This document shows positions 32,195 to 44,000 of a stretch of 64,000 nucleotides of DNA, in pieces. The DNA comes from Aphanomyces cochlioides (taxonomy: Eukaryota; Oomycota; Saprolegniomycetes; Saprolegniales; Verrucalvaceae): contig JAHQRK010000012.1 in assembly GCA_019828595.1 (NCBI GenBank), forward strand, positions 124,001-188,000, in the 5' to 3' direction. Position 1 is the first letter of the stretch. Every line of letters begins with the position of its first letter. The notes beneath the pieces were generated by a model, which was given only the letters and a program-made list of their open reading frames with translations, ran no database searches and had not been told where the DNA came from. The position numbers and the translations under genes are program-made.

Positions 32195-34737
32195 TTAGAG
32201 TTGATCGTCCTCCAAATCGAGGGGATCAATTTCGTCGGCGTTCATGGAGTGGTGAGCTTTGCTGCAGAGCTCGTCGATGTGGTAATTGTTGGTGATGCTT
32301 TTGAGCATCGAGATGGCCGACAAGACGGGAGCCGGCAAAGTGAACTTCTCGAGATTGTCGCTGAAGTTTTCGATCAAAGCAAACAGCGACCAGTCCGTCA
32401 AGCAGTTGGTGTCAGGCAATCTTGTTGCTTCTTGGTTCAATAGAACAGTCAGTGCCTCCGAGTTTGTGTAGAGGTCTGGGGCCCGATTTGAGAGGAATAA
32501 GTCAATCGTAGCAAGTGCAAAGAGGATGCGCTTGATCTCTGGTATGTCCGTGGTCAATTCTTCCAAGATTTCTGACGGGTGAATCTTGTATTGAGCCATG
32601 AAGTTGACGTGATGTTTGTAGTTGTGAGGCTTGCCTTGAGCTTTTAACAAAGCCATCTTGCGCTCAATAGTCTTGGTTGCAACAAGTGACTGAAACAAAC
32701 TGAGGTCTTCATCTTGTGCGTACATAGCATGTGAAACGAGCTGAGGATCATCTCGCAAAATGCGTTGACATTCGGTGATACTGCCTTCGACTTTCTTGTC
32801 TCGAATGATCTTCTTCGCCAATTCGAGGTGGGCTGCAGCAGACTTGTTAAGTCGTTGTTTCTTCGCTTTGCCTTTGGTCTTTTTCGGGCGTGGCGCACTT
32901 GAATCTTCCAATACAATTCGAGGCACTGCAAAGTCTTCAAACGAGAGTTCCACGTCGTCTTCTTCGAGGATATGAAAACGGTTGGATGTCGGCAGGGGAT
33001 CCAAACGTGGGGACGAAGGCAAAGTACGTTTTGGAGCTGGTCCAGACCGGTAGCCCGTTACCAATTGAAGGTCCAGCGAGTTCTTGGGCTGCTCACTTGG
33101 TGGAGCAAGAGCGGGCGATTCGTTGGTAGACATTTCCACATCTTCTTGTTGTTTGTCTTGTCCATTGTTGTTAGGGGGATCGCTGTCACCAGACATATCG
33201 ACATCAGAGCCATGAGAAGGAGCTGTTGGCTGTGGTTGTTCATCTTGACGATCTCCAGATGCCTCAGTTGAGTCGGCCGTGCCTTCCGCATTTGTTCCAG
33301 GGTCTTGATCATGATCGTCTCCATCATGTTCAGGTTCTTTTTCTCCTGACGGAGGAGATTTTGCCGCTGCCTTGGCCGCTTTTGCCTTCGCTTTTTCAGC
33401 CTTGGCCTCTGCACGTCGTGAAACAATCGACGGAGGCAATGTCTTGTTCAGAGCAGCGATCTTGTGCTGAAACACGACGACAAAAGGCTGACCCGACGGA
33501 TCCGTAATGGTGATTTCGCGTAGTGCGTCGCCGGATTTTGGTACCAACACTGCAGGAGGCGCAGGCGACTTGAAAATGACTCTCAAATGCGGCGACTTGA
33601 TGTTCTGACCAGCAGTAGGGTTGAATGCTGCTATCACTGACTTGGTCAATGCAGCCATTTTCTTGACAATCGCCTTGGCCATCGAAGGGTGACTGACCTT
33701 GTTGAACGTAACGTAGTAGTTGTTGCCATAACGCGAGTACTTGGGAACCAGGAAGTCTTTGCCACCAAGTCGAAACGTTGTGCCTCCCATTTCCACGCAC
33801 GTAGACAAGTTGTAACTTGAGATCACAATGGTCTGTGGGTTCTTCTTGTGGATCAAAATGTTCGGAAATTTGGAGCCCCATAACGAACCAGGATTTTCCT
33901 TGACAAATTGATCGCAGATGACTTTTTCGGACCAGTCCTTGTAGCCTTCGCCCAACTTGACTGTGAGCTCGTACACTTGGGACTGGGGGGTGAGCAAAAT
34001 GTTTTCAATGAAGGCGTCCATGTCACCAGAGTCTTTGTAGAATGCGTCCGCCATGGCCTCGCATCGCGCAATATCGTCATCGGCAATAGCATGAGCACCA
34101 GTGTTGCGATGTTTCGCGCCTTTGGGAGCATTGCCTTGCTTGGAATCTTTCTTGGACGAAGCTGAATCCTTGCCGGGAGTCTTTTGCGTCCATGGATTGG
34201 CCTTTTCAGCGTTTTGTTGCTCTTGATCGCCTTGTATTTTGTCTGCCGCGGTAGGAGGATCAACAGCGCCATTTCCTTGAGCAACGGATTTGTCGACAAT
34301 GTCTTGATTTGACTGGTCATTGTCATTGTTTGTCGATTGTTCCTCGTGAATAACTTCTCCAGGAGTATCACACGGCTTCGCTTGGCCGTTAATGTCGCCT
34401 GACCCATCAACCTCCGAGTGAATTTGAGTATTTCCCTCGTCGGTTAAGGCCTCGGTTTCAGTAGAATCCTTCCCCTCGGCGTCTCCAGAGACCATATCCA
34501 CGTCCTCTTGAGATTTTTCTTCTTCCTCTCCCGTTCTAGGAGGCTCAGCACAGGGGGCGACGCGGTTGGTGGCTGCTGGCTCAGTCCCATTGGTCACGAG
34601 AAAGGCCGGGGCCAGACCCCCAGTGACAGGGGTAGAAGGGGAATCCATGCCATCCCCGCAGCACGGTGACTGGGGTACACCATTGCTCCGGCGAGAACCC
34701 AAATCGGGATACCGCCCCCGCCCCTCCGAAGAGGCCC
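32195..34737 (-). pseudogene. ORF1 of copy I, 5'-truncated (residues ~166-1012)
   Basis: Lacks the first ~165 codons and the start codon because reverse transcription ended early. The remaining frame is open to the TAA at 32195, and its first internal start would be a non-ATG or later Met. The acidic region, core and C-terminus are complete. Copy-specific changes include HEEQSTNNDN, GTADSTEASGDRQ and VSHAMYAQ. No 5' UTR is present, so no normal initiation is expected. Confidence 0.92.
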
Positions 34738-34752
34738 CTCAAGAGGACGTGG
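34738..34752. repeat. TSD of copy I, right
   Basis: CTCAAGAGGACGTGG. H's ORF1 resumes at 34753. Confidence 0.95.
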
Positions 34753-35060
34753 ATATGGTCTCTGGAGACGCCGAGGGGAAGGATTCTACTGAAACCGAGG
34801 CCTTAACCGACGAGGGAAATACTCAAATTCACTCTGAGGTTGATGGGTCAGGCGACATTAACGGCCAAGCGAAGCCGTGTGATACTCCTGGAGAAGTTAT
34901 TCAAGAGGAACAATCGACAAACAATGACAATGACCAGTCAAATCAAGACATTGTCGACAAATCCGTTGCTCAAGGAAATGGCGCTGTTGATCCTCCTACC
35001 GCGGCAGACAAAATACAAGGCGATCAAGAGCAACAAAACGCTGAAAAGGCCAATCCATGG
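34753..35060 (+). pseudogene. ORF1 of copy H, segment 2 (residues ~246-348)
   Basis: The 308-nt piece of H's ORF1 between insertions I and J. It encodes most of the acidic Gln/Asn-rich region (DMVSGDAEGKDSTETEAL to EKANPW). The frame is open from the antisense sequence of I into this piece, which makes a spurious chimeric ORF. Confidence 0.93.
35047..35060. repeat. TSD of copy J, left
   Basis: AGGCCAATCCATGG, repeated at 38991-39004. Contains the palindrome CCATGG. Confidence 0.95.
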
Positions 35061-35206
35061 TTAAATGAGTTGTATTAACCTTATTTTTGAGCAAAGGCCC
35101 TAATGACTTACTAATTTGCCTCGTACTGTATAAATAGAACTTGGAAAACAGAATATGGCAAAGTGGTCATTGAACAGGAGATGAAGTGAGTGAGCTGTTA
35201 GCTCAC
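35059..35206 (-). other. 3' UTR of copy J (148-nt class, variant hairpin)
   Basis: Stop-codon hairpin in the form GAGCT-AAC-AGCTC (sense), a 10-bp stem. The same variant is in K. Confidence 0.88.
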
Positions 35207-38200
35207 TCATGAAACGACGCTGTCAGGAATGATGTGTTGACGTAACCAGGGGTCCGAAGATAGATGCTTGAGCACATTGAATACCTTGGTGTATCCCTTC
35301 TTGAGAGGGAGATCAACCAGGAGCTGTTGTAGATGTAGCTTGATCAAAGAGGCTGCATGAATGGCAACTTCCATCGGACTCTTCGCTGTGAGGTCGGGTC
35401 GAAAGGTGCGATCGGCACGTTGGAGCCATATTTGATAATACACGCAGGCTCGGACAATCGGCCAGATCTTCAGATAGCCACGGATGTAGTATCCATCGGA
35501 CGGCTTGGGCGTCTCGTAGAACATTTCCAGACACGTGGACGGAAAGGAACACTCGAGCAGTCGCTGGATTGTCTTGAAGGAATACCAAACAGATTGACCA
35601 TATCCACAAGAGGACAAGAAATGCTCGTACGTCTCATTGACACGACAGAAGACACACGTCGGCTTGGGGTCTTGGTACTGAAACAGATATTGCATGGCGT
35701 TGGCGCGGAGAAGGGTCTTGAAAATGAACTCTCCATATCGAGGGAGAATGTGGTCGGGTTGGAGGAAGGCGGCAAGTTGGGTAAGGCGCTTGGGGTCTTC
35801 GTAAAAGTTGGATGGCAGGTTGAGATGCTTGGTAGGAAGAATGGACGAGCTGACAGCTGGAGAAGCTCTGATCTTAGCCGATTTCGAAGTCGCAAACGCC
35901 AACAAGATCGGACTCGAGTCAGGGTGAATCATCCAGTGCCATTCCATCCATTCGGAGCTAGGCGTCGGCAAGTGGAACACGGGAGCATCCTCTTCAGAAA
36001 CAATCTCAAACAATCGTGATAACTTGGTCACCAAGATTGAGATCCATTGTTTCGTTGGAGGGACAAAATTGGCTTGGCGGCAGGCACGGTTGATTTTGTC
36101 GAACAAGATCGAAGCTGGCCAAACTCGCTGACACGGAGTCAACAAATGCGACAACTTCGTGATGTGAAGCGACGCCAATACATTGGCTTGGTCTTGCGTC
36201 GATGTAGAGCACTGATCGTATAGGTCTTCGAGTCCAGGCAGATACGAGTTGTGCCAAAGGGGAACATCCAAAGATGAGATGTGATTTGGACAGCCGTACG
36301 GAGTCCAGCGAGATTCAAACCAGCTACTCAATAAGGCTTTCCACATTGGAGTGATATTGGGATTCTTGTACAGTTGTCTGATGAATGCAGAAGAGCCATT
36401 TGCCAAGAGGAGATCTCGGGGGGAACCCCATGGATGAAAAGCCTTCTCGAGGAGAGTATAGCCCGGCGTAATCCAGGCGGACATGGCAGACTTGCGGGGT
36501 GGGGTGGTGATGGCTTGAATGCATCTGATCATGACAGAGCGGTTGTGTTGTTGCCATAAAGCAAGTGCATGGTGCAGGCCTAAGCCACCGGACTTCTTCG
36601 GCATGAATAGAAACTCCTTTTTGATCAAACGGAGGCCATGGACAGAGGAGGATGGGTTGATTTCTTCACCATGCATAAATTGAAGCATGGCCTTGTCGAT
36701 CTTTTTGGCCAGATCTTTGTCGGCAGGGACAAAAGCCAGTTGGTACCATAACACAGGCAGACATATGCTGTGCAGGATAGTGACTTTTCCGGCCATGGTT
36801 CGAGCCTTGTAGAGCCACAAAGACAAGCGAGCCACAAACTTCTCAAACACGTAATTGAAACGTGCCAATGGAGAAAGATTGGGCGCACCCAAGATACCAA
36901 GAGCCTTCACGGGACTGTCGGAAGTAACTTGTAGTGAGGCAAGGTTCCCATTCAACTGGCTGTAGGTCAGAATTTGGGTCTTGTCTACGTTGAGTCGGAA
37001 ACCAGACTTGTCGCAAAAGGTTTGAACCAATGCAAGCTGCCGGTGGAGGCACGTCTCATTTGCCGCATAGAGTTGCGAGTCGTCGGCAAAGTAACTCCCA
37101 GTGTGGTAGCGATCCCCACACTTGATGCCATAGTTGGAGTGTTGCCGTAGGAGTTGGCACATCGGTTCCAAAGCGATCACAAACAGAAGTGGCGACAGTG
37201 GATCACCTTGCAACACACCGCGTGAGATGTGAACTTGCTTGGACAAGAAGCCGTTCACCAAGATGCGAGACTTGCGGCCCGAGTACAGTACGCGAACCAT
37301 GTCAACAAAGGTTTCGGGAAAGCCATAGTGACGGAGGACGCGGAGCAAGTACGCGTGGTCCACGCGATCAAAAGCTTTCTCAAAGTCAAGCAGTGCCACC
37401 ATCGAGGACGGACTGTGTAGTTTGATGTGGTGCAGCATGTCATCCAGTCGTGCAATATTGGTTTGGATATTGCTTCGACAGATAAAGCCTTGCTGGTCCG
37501 GGTGGATGATGTGTCGAATGTGGCGCTGGAGTCGATAAGCCAGAATACTCGTCAGGATTTTCACATCCGTGTTGAGTAGGCTAATGGGCCGATAGTTCTT
37601 GGCTTGTGACTTGGGGCCTTTCTTGTGCAGCAACACCAGCGTACTGACAAGTTGCATGGGAGTCAAGCGAGGGTGAGAATAAAGCTGGTGTGTGAATAGC
37701 AGCTCCAATACCAACGACCACTTGTGAGGTGCAAGTTTGAGGACTTCGAATGGCAGAGCGTTGGGACCTGGCGCTGAGTTCGAACTGCTGTGTCGAATAG
37801 CATGATAGAACTCGTTGGCGCGCAAGGGAGCCGACAGCTCTTTCTGGGCTTGCTCTGGCAGTTGCTTGTGTCGAGTCAATGGGGTCAGAAATGACGACAC
37901 TTCGTCTCCAGATCGCTGCACCTCGGGAGCTGCAAACAAGTCCTTGTAGTAGTCGACCAGGACGTCAGACATGCCTTGTTGATTGGAGACAACATTTCCA
38001 TTGACATCCACCAACTCTTTGAAGACTGTCTTCTTCAAGGGGGTAGGGACAGGGGACATGAAGTGGAACTTGGACGAGCGCTCTGCTTTGTACAAGTGAA
38101 GTTGGAACGCCTGGTCTTGACGAAACTGCTTGTCTCGATCTTGCAGCTCGTGAATTTGCTTTTGAAGGTCTCGCACTCGATCCACCAGCACTGAATCTTG

Positions 38201-38990
38201 ACGCATGTTGAGGACTTGCAAAAGCGAAGCGATCTCGACAGCTAACTTCTTCAACGGCAGACGTTGTTTCTCCAATCGTTGAGAATGGAATTCTTTGAGT
38301 TGGGAGCGGATATCATTGACCAGCATGTCGTAGGCCTTGGAGATATTGTGGAATGTTGGAGACTTGTCCAAAAATCGATCCAGACATCCATGAACAATCT
38401 CGGCCGCTCGTGGTAGACGAAGTAGCCAAGTTGGAGCTTTCCATGATCCAGAGCCATGGCGCAATGTTTGACGCTTTGAGATGATACGACAAGCCACGTG
38501 GTCAGCCTGTGGAACGTGTGGCATGTGCGTCGCCTTCCAATGACGAAGACCCGCCAAGGTGGACGAACAAAATATGTAGTCAAGTCGGTTGGTGAGTGTG
38601 GGACTTGTGAAGGCTCGTGCCACGGGGTTTTGACGGCGAAACAGATCCACCAGAGACAAACTGTGCATCCATTGTTCCAGTTGAAGGGTGCCGGCCATGG
38701 TGGAGGTACTGGGTCTCAACGAATCCAAATCTTTGTTGAGAGTGCAGTTGAAATCTCCTCCAACAATGTGGAGCGCATGTGGAGGAAAGTCGCGTGGCAA
38801 TTCTTCGAAGTAACTTGCTCGTTCTTGGAAGGCTGCCGGCGCATAGATATTGTGGAGAACGACTGTCAGTGGACCCAGAGTACATCGCACTTGTAGATAA
38901 CGACCACGAAGCACTGGGTTGTCATGAGGGACTTGAGTGGCGTTCTTCAAAGGAGAGTGAGGATGTATCAACGTAGCCAGACCTCCAGTG
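35207..38990 (-). pseudogene. ORF2 of copy J, 5'-truncated (residues ~92-1351)
   Basis: Open frame for about 1260 codons, but it lacks the first ~91 residues, including catalytic Glu50 and the LNTNG strand. The endonuclease is therefore inactive even if translated. The RT (DFEKAFD, FADD) and zinc finger are complete. Several unique substitutions occur: Gln for Pro in LSKPVHIS, Cys for Arg in FIRRSN, Gly for Val in ILVAPN, and Ser for Phe in HFLFSC next to the last zinc-finger Cys. Nearby antisense H sequence supplies a spurious upstream start. Confidence 0.93.
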
Positions 38991-39004
38991 AGGCCAATCC
39001 ATGG
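38991..39004. repeat. TSD of copy J, right
   Basis: AGGCCAATCCATGG, followed by the rest of H's ORF1. Confidence 0.95.
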
Positions 39005-40999
39005 ACGCAAAAGACTCCCGGCAAGGATTCAGCTTCGTCCAAGAAAGATTCCAAGCAAGGCAATGCTCCCAAAGGCGCGAAACATCGCAACACTGGTGCT
39101 CATGCTATTGCCGATGACGATATTGCGCGATGCGAGGCCATGGCGGACGCATTCTACAAAGACTCTGGTGACATGGACGCCTTCATTGAAAACATTTTGC
39201 TCACCCCCCAGTCCCAAGTGTACGAGCTCACAGTCAAGTTGGGCGAAGGCTACAAGGACTGGTCCGAAAAAGTCATCTGCGATCAATTTGTCAAGGAAAA
39301 TCCTGGTTCGTTATGGGGCTCCAAATTTCCGAACATTTTGATCCACAAGAAGAACCCACAGACCATTGTGATCTCAAGTTACAACTTGTCTACGTGCGTG
39401 GAAATGGGAGGCACAACGTTTCGACTTGGTGGCAAAGACTTCCTGGTTCCCAAATACTCGCGTTATGGCAACAACTACTACGTTACGTTCAACAAGGTCA
39501 GTCACCCTTCGATGGCCAAGGCAATTGTCAAGAAAATGGCTGCATTGACCAAGTCAGTGATAGCAGCATTCAACCCTACTGCTGGTCAGAACATCAAGTC
39601 GCCGCATTTGAGAGTCATTTTCAAGTCGTCTGCGCCTCCTGCAGTGCTGGTGCCAAAATCCGGCGACGCACTACGCGAAATCACCATTACGGATCCGTCG
39701 GGTCAGCCTTTTGTCGTCGTGTTTCAGCACAAGATCGCTGCTCTGAACAAGACATTGCCTCCGTCGATTGTTTCACGACGTGCAGAGGCCAAGGCTGAAA
39801 AAGCGAAGGCAAAAGCGGCCAAGGCAGCGGCAAAATCTCCTCCGTCAGGAGAAAAAGAACCTGAACATGATGGAGACGATCATGATCAAGACCCTGGAAC
39901 AAATGCGGAAGGCAAGGCCGACTCAACTGAGGCATCTGAAGATGGTCAAGATGAACAACCACAGCCAACAGCTCCTTCTCATGGCTCTGATGTCGATATG
40001 TCTGGTGACAGCGATCCCCCTAACAACAATGGACAAGACAAACAACAAGAAGATGTGGAAATGTCTACCAACGAATCGCCCGCTCTTGCTCCACCAAGTG
40101 AGCAGCCCAAGAACTCGCTGGACCTTCAATTGGTAACGGGCTACCGGTCTGGACCAGCTCCAAAACGTACTTTGCCTTCGTCCCCACGTTTGGATCCCCT
40201 GCCGACATCCAACCGTTTTCATATCCTCGAAGAAGACGACGTGGAACTCTCGTTTGAAGACTTTGCAGTGCCTCGAATTGTATTGGAAGATTCAAGTGCG
40301 CCACGCCCGAAAAAGACCAAAGGCAAAGCGAAGAAACAACGACTTAACAAGTCTGCTCCAGCCCACCTCGAATTGGCGAAGAAGATCATTCGAGACAAGA
40401 AAGTCGAAGGCAGTATCACCGAATGTCAACGCATTTTGCGAGATGATCCTCAGCTCGTTGCACATGCTATGTACGCACAAGATGAAGACCTCAGTTTGTT
40501 TCAGTCACTTGTTGCAACCAAGACTATTGAGCGCAAGATGGCTTTGTTAAAAGCTCAAGGCAAGCCTCACAACTACAAACATCACGTCAACTTCATGGCT
40601 CAATACAAGATTCACCCGTCAGAAATCTTGGAAGAATTGACCACGGACATACCAGAGATCAAGCGCATCCTCTTTGCACTTGCTACGATTGACTTATTCC
40701 TCTCAAATCGGGCCCCAGACCTCTACACAAACTCGGAGGCACTGACTGTTCTATTGAACCAAGAAGCAACAAGATTGCCTGACACCAACTGCTTGACGGA
40801 CTGGTCGCTGTTTGCTTTGATCGAAAACTTCAGCGACAATCTCGAGAAGTTCACTTTGCCGGCTCCCGTCTTGTCGGCCATCTCGATGCTCAAAAGCATC
40901 ACCAACAATTACCACATCGACGAGCTCTGCAGCAAAGCTCACCACTCCATGAACGCCGACGAAATTGATCCCCTCGATTTGGAGGACGATCAACTCTAA
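39005..40999 (+). pseudogene. ORF1 of copy H, segment 3 (residues 349-1012)
   Basis: The C-terminal two-thirds of ORF1 from TQKTPGKDSAS to the TAA at 40999. It contains the globular core, Ala/Lys-rich run (39776 onward), NRFHILEEDD (about 40210), basic KKTKGKAKKQR (about 40306) and the helical C-terminus. The frame is open throughout and extends upstream into antisense J sequence. One substitution (SAPAHLEL for SAAAHLEL) is unique. It cannot be initiated from the normal ORF1 start because of J and I. Confidence 0.93.
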
Positions 41000-41077
41000 G
41001 GCTTCTATCCCCTGCTTCAATCCATTTCAACCTCCCCTCTGACCCCTCCATTCTACTCATTTTCATCTGTACTCGTG
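41000..41077 (+). other. ORF1-ORF2 spacer of copy H
   Basis: 78 nt, strongly pyrimidine-rich (runs such as CCTCCCCTCT and CCCCTCCATTCT), with no ATG between the ORF1 stop and the ORF2 start. Its length is conserved in A, CE, D, F, G, I and L. This fits ORF2 translation by reinitiation or internal entry, which is inferred, not shown. Confidence 0.75.
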
Positions 41078-44000
41078 ATGATTGACAACAACTTCTCCGA
41101 TGTCCCAACTGAACTCGTGGACTGGGACCCACAAATCATCTCCCTCAACACCAATGGCTTCTCCAACAGTCATCGGTACATCCTCGACAAACTATCAAGT
41201 GTTCACGACGTTTCCTTTATCCAAGAAACCCGTTTCCGCACGCCAAGTCTCCACGACCGTGTTGCGTTCCATTGGCAACGCATCACAAACCACGAAGGCT
41301 CTTTGTTCTTTGAAGAGCCTATTTACCCTGAAGTATCCACGTCGCCAGCCACTGGAGGTCTGGCTACGTTGATACATCCTCACTCTCCTTTGAAGAACGC
41401 CACTCAAGTCCCTCATGACAACCCAGTGCTTCGTGGTCGTTATCTACAAGTGCGATGTACTCTGGGTCCACTGACAGTCGTTCTCCACAATATCTATGCG
41501 CCGGCAGCCTTCCAAGAACGAGCAAGTTACTTCGAAGAATTGCCACGCGACTTTCCTCCACATGCGCTCCACATTGTTGGAGGAGATTTCAACTGCACTC
41601 TCAACAAAGATTTGGATTCGTTGAGACCCAGTACCTCCACCATGGCCGGCACCCTTCAACTGGAACAGTGGATGCACAGTTTGTCTCTGGTGGATCTGTT
41701 TCGCCGTCAAAACCCCGTGGCAAGAACCTTCACAAGTCCCACACTCACCAACCGACTCGACTACATCTTTTGTTCGTCCACCTTGGCGGGTCTTCGTCAT
41801 TGGAAGGCGACGCACATGCCACACGTTCCACAGGCTGACCACGTGGCTTGTCGTATCATCTCAAAGCGTCAAACATTGCGCCATGGCTCTGGATCATGGA
41901 AAGCTCCAACTTGGCTACTTCGTCTACCACGAGCGGCCGAGATTGTTCATGGATGTCTGGATCGATTTTTGGACAAGTCTCCATCATTCCACAATATCTC
42001 CAAGGCCTACGACATGCTGGTCAATGATATCCGCTCCCAACTCAAAGAATTCCATTCTCAACGATTGGAGAAACAACGTCTGCCGTTGAAGAAGTTAGCT
42101 GTCGAGATCGCTTCGCTTTTGCAAGTCCCCAACATGCGTCAAGATGCAGTGCTGGTGGATCGAGTGCGAGACCTTCAAAAGCAAATTCACGAGCTGCAAG
42201 ATCGAGACAAGCAGTTTCGTCAAGACCAGGCGTTCCAACTTCACTTGTACAAAGCAGAGCGCTCGTCCAAGTTCCACTTCATGTCCCCTGTCCCTACCCC
42301 CTTGAAGAAGACAGTCTTCAAAGAGTTGGTGGATGTCAATGGAAATGTTGTCTCCAATCAACAAGGCATGTCTGACGTCCTGGTCGACTACTACAAGGAC
42401 TTGTTTGCAGCTCCCGAGGTGCAGCGATCTGGAGACGAAGTGTCGTCATTTCTGACCCCATTGACTCGACACAAGCAACTGCCAGAGCAAGCCCAGAAAG
42501 AGCTGTCGGCTCCCTTGCGCGCCAACGAGTTCTATCATGCTATTCGACACAGCAGTTCGAACTCAGCGCCAGGTCCCAACGCTCTGCCATTCGAAGTCCT
42601 CAAACTTGCACCTCACAAGTGGTCGTTGGTATTGGAGCTGCTATTCACACACCAGCTCCATTCTCACCCTCGCTTGACTCCCATGCAACTTGTCAGTACG
42701 CTGGTGTTGCTGCACAAGAAAGGCCCCAAGTCACAAGCCAAGAACTATCGGCCCATTAGCCTACTCAACACGGATGTGAAAATCCTGACGAGTATTCTGG
42801 CTTATCGACTCCAGCGCCACATTCGACACATCATCCACCCGGACCAGCAAGGCTTTATCCGTCGAAGCAATATCCAAACCAATATTGCACGACTGGATGA
42901 CATGCTGCACCACATCAAACTACACAGTCCGTCCTCGATGGTGGCACTGCTTGACTTTGAGAAAGCTTTTGATCGCGTGGACCACGCGTACTTGCTCCGC
43001 GTCCTCCGTCACTATGGCTTTCCCGAAACCTTTGTTGACATGGTTCGCGTACTGTACTCGGGCCGCAAGTCTCGCATCTTGGTGAACGGCTTCTTGTCCA
43101 AGCCAGTTCACATCTCACGCGGTGTGTTGCAAGGTGATCCACTGTCGCCACTTCTGTTTGTGATCGCTTTGGAACCGATGTGCCAACTCCTACGGCAACA
43201 CTCCAACTATGGCATCAAGTGTGGGGATCGCTACCACACTGGGAGTTACTTTGCCGACGACTCGCAACTCTATGCGGCAAATGAGACGTGCCTCCACCGG
43301 CAGCTTGCATTGGTTCAAACCTTTTGCGACAAGTCTGGTTTCCGACTCAACGTAGACAAGACCCAAATTCTGACCTACAGCCAGTTGAATGGGAACCTTG
43401 CCTCACTACAAGTTACTTCCGACAGTCCCGTGAAGGCTCTTGGTATCTTGGTTGCGCCCAATCTTTCTCCATTGGCACGTTTCAATTACGTGTATGAGAA
43501 GTTTGTGGCTCGCTTGTCTTTGTGGCTCTACAAGGCTCGAACCATGGCCGGAAAAGTCACTATCCTGCACAGCATATGTCTGCCTGTGTTATGGTACCAA
43601 CTGGCTTTTGTCCCTGCCGACAAAGACCTGGCCAAAAAGATCGACAAGGCCATGCTTCAATTTATGCATGGTGAAGAAATCAACCCATCCTCCTCTGTCC
43701 ATGGCCTCCGTTTGATCAAAAAGGAGATCATATTCATGCCGAAGAAGTCCGGTGGCTTAGGCCTGCACCATGCACTTGCTTTATGGCAACAACACAACCG
43801 CTCTGTCATGATCAGATGCATTCAAGCCATCACCACCCCACCCCGCAAGTCTGCCATGTCTGCCTGGATTACGCCGGGCTATACTCTCCTCGAGAAGGCT
43901 TTTCATCCATGGGGTTCCCCCCGAGATCTCCTCTTGGCAAATGGCTCTTCTGCATTCATCAGACAACTGTACAAGAATCCCAATATCACTCCAATGTGGA

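Larger units (their letters stand above)
27915..34737 (-). mobile_element. LINE copy I, 5'-truncated, uninterrupted
   Basis: Minus-strand copy inserted in ORF1 of H. It runs from the 3' end at 27915 to a truncation inside ORF1 at about 34737 (after GAGGCCC), about 6.8 kb. TSD CTCAAGAGGACGTGG lies at 27902-27916 and 34738-34752. Two or more bases at the 5' junction are ambiguous between element and TSD. It is at the innermost nesting level, so it is among the youngest insertions. ORF2 has a frameshift. Confidence 0.95.
35059..38990 (-). mobile_element. LINE copy J, 5'-truncated, uninterrupted
   Basis: Minus-strand copy inserted in ORF1 of H, 308 nt downstream of insertion I. It is truncated within the endonuclease part of ORF2 at 38990, so it is about 3.9 kb. 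TSD AGGCCAATCCATGG lies at 35047-35060 and 38991-39004, without extra bases. It shares many variants with K (for example VASHH and HIIPDS), pointing to one recent source. Confidence 0.95.

Noticed and set aside
34566..35078. 170-codon ORF across 34738 and other chimeric ORFs at I/H and J/H junctions
   Set aside because: They combine antisense sequence of one copy with a piece of H's ORF1 and end in an element terminus; products of nesting, not genes.
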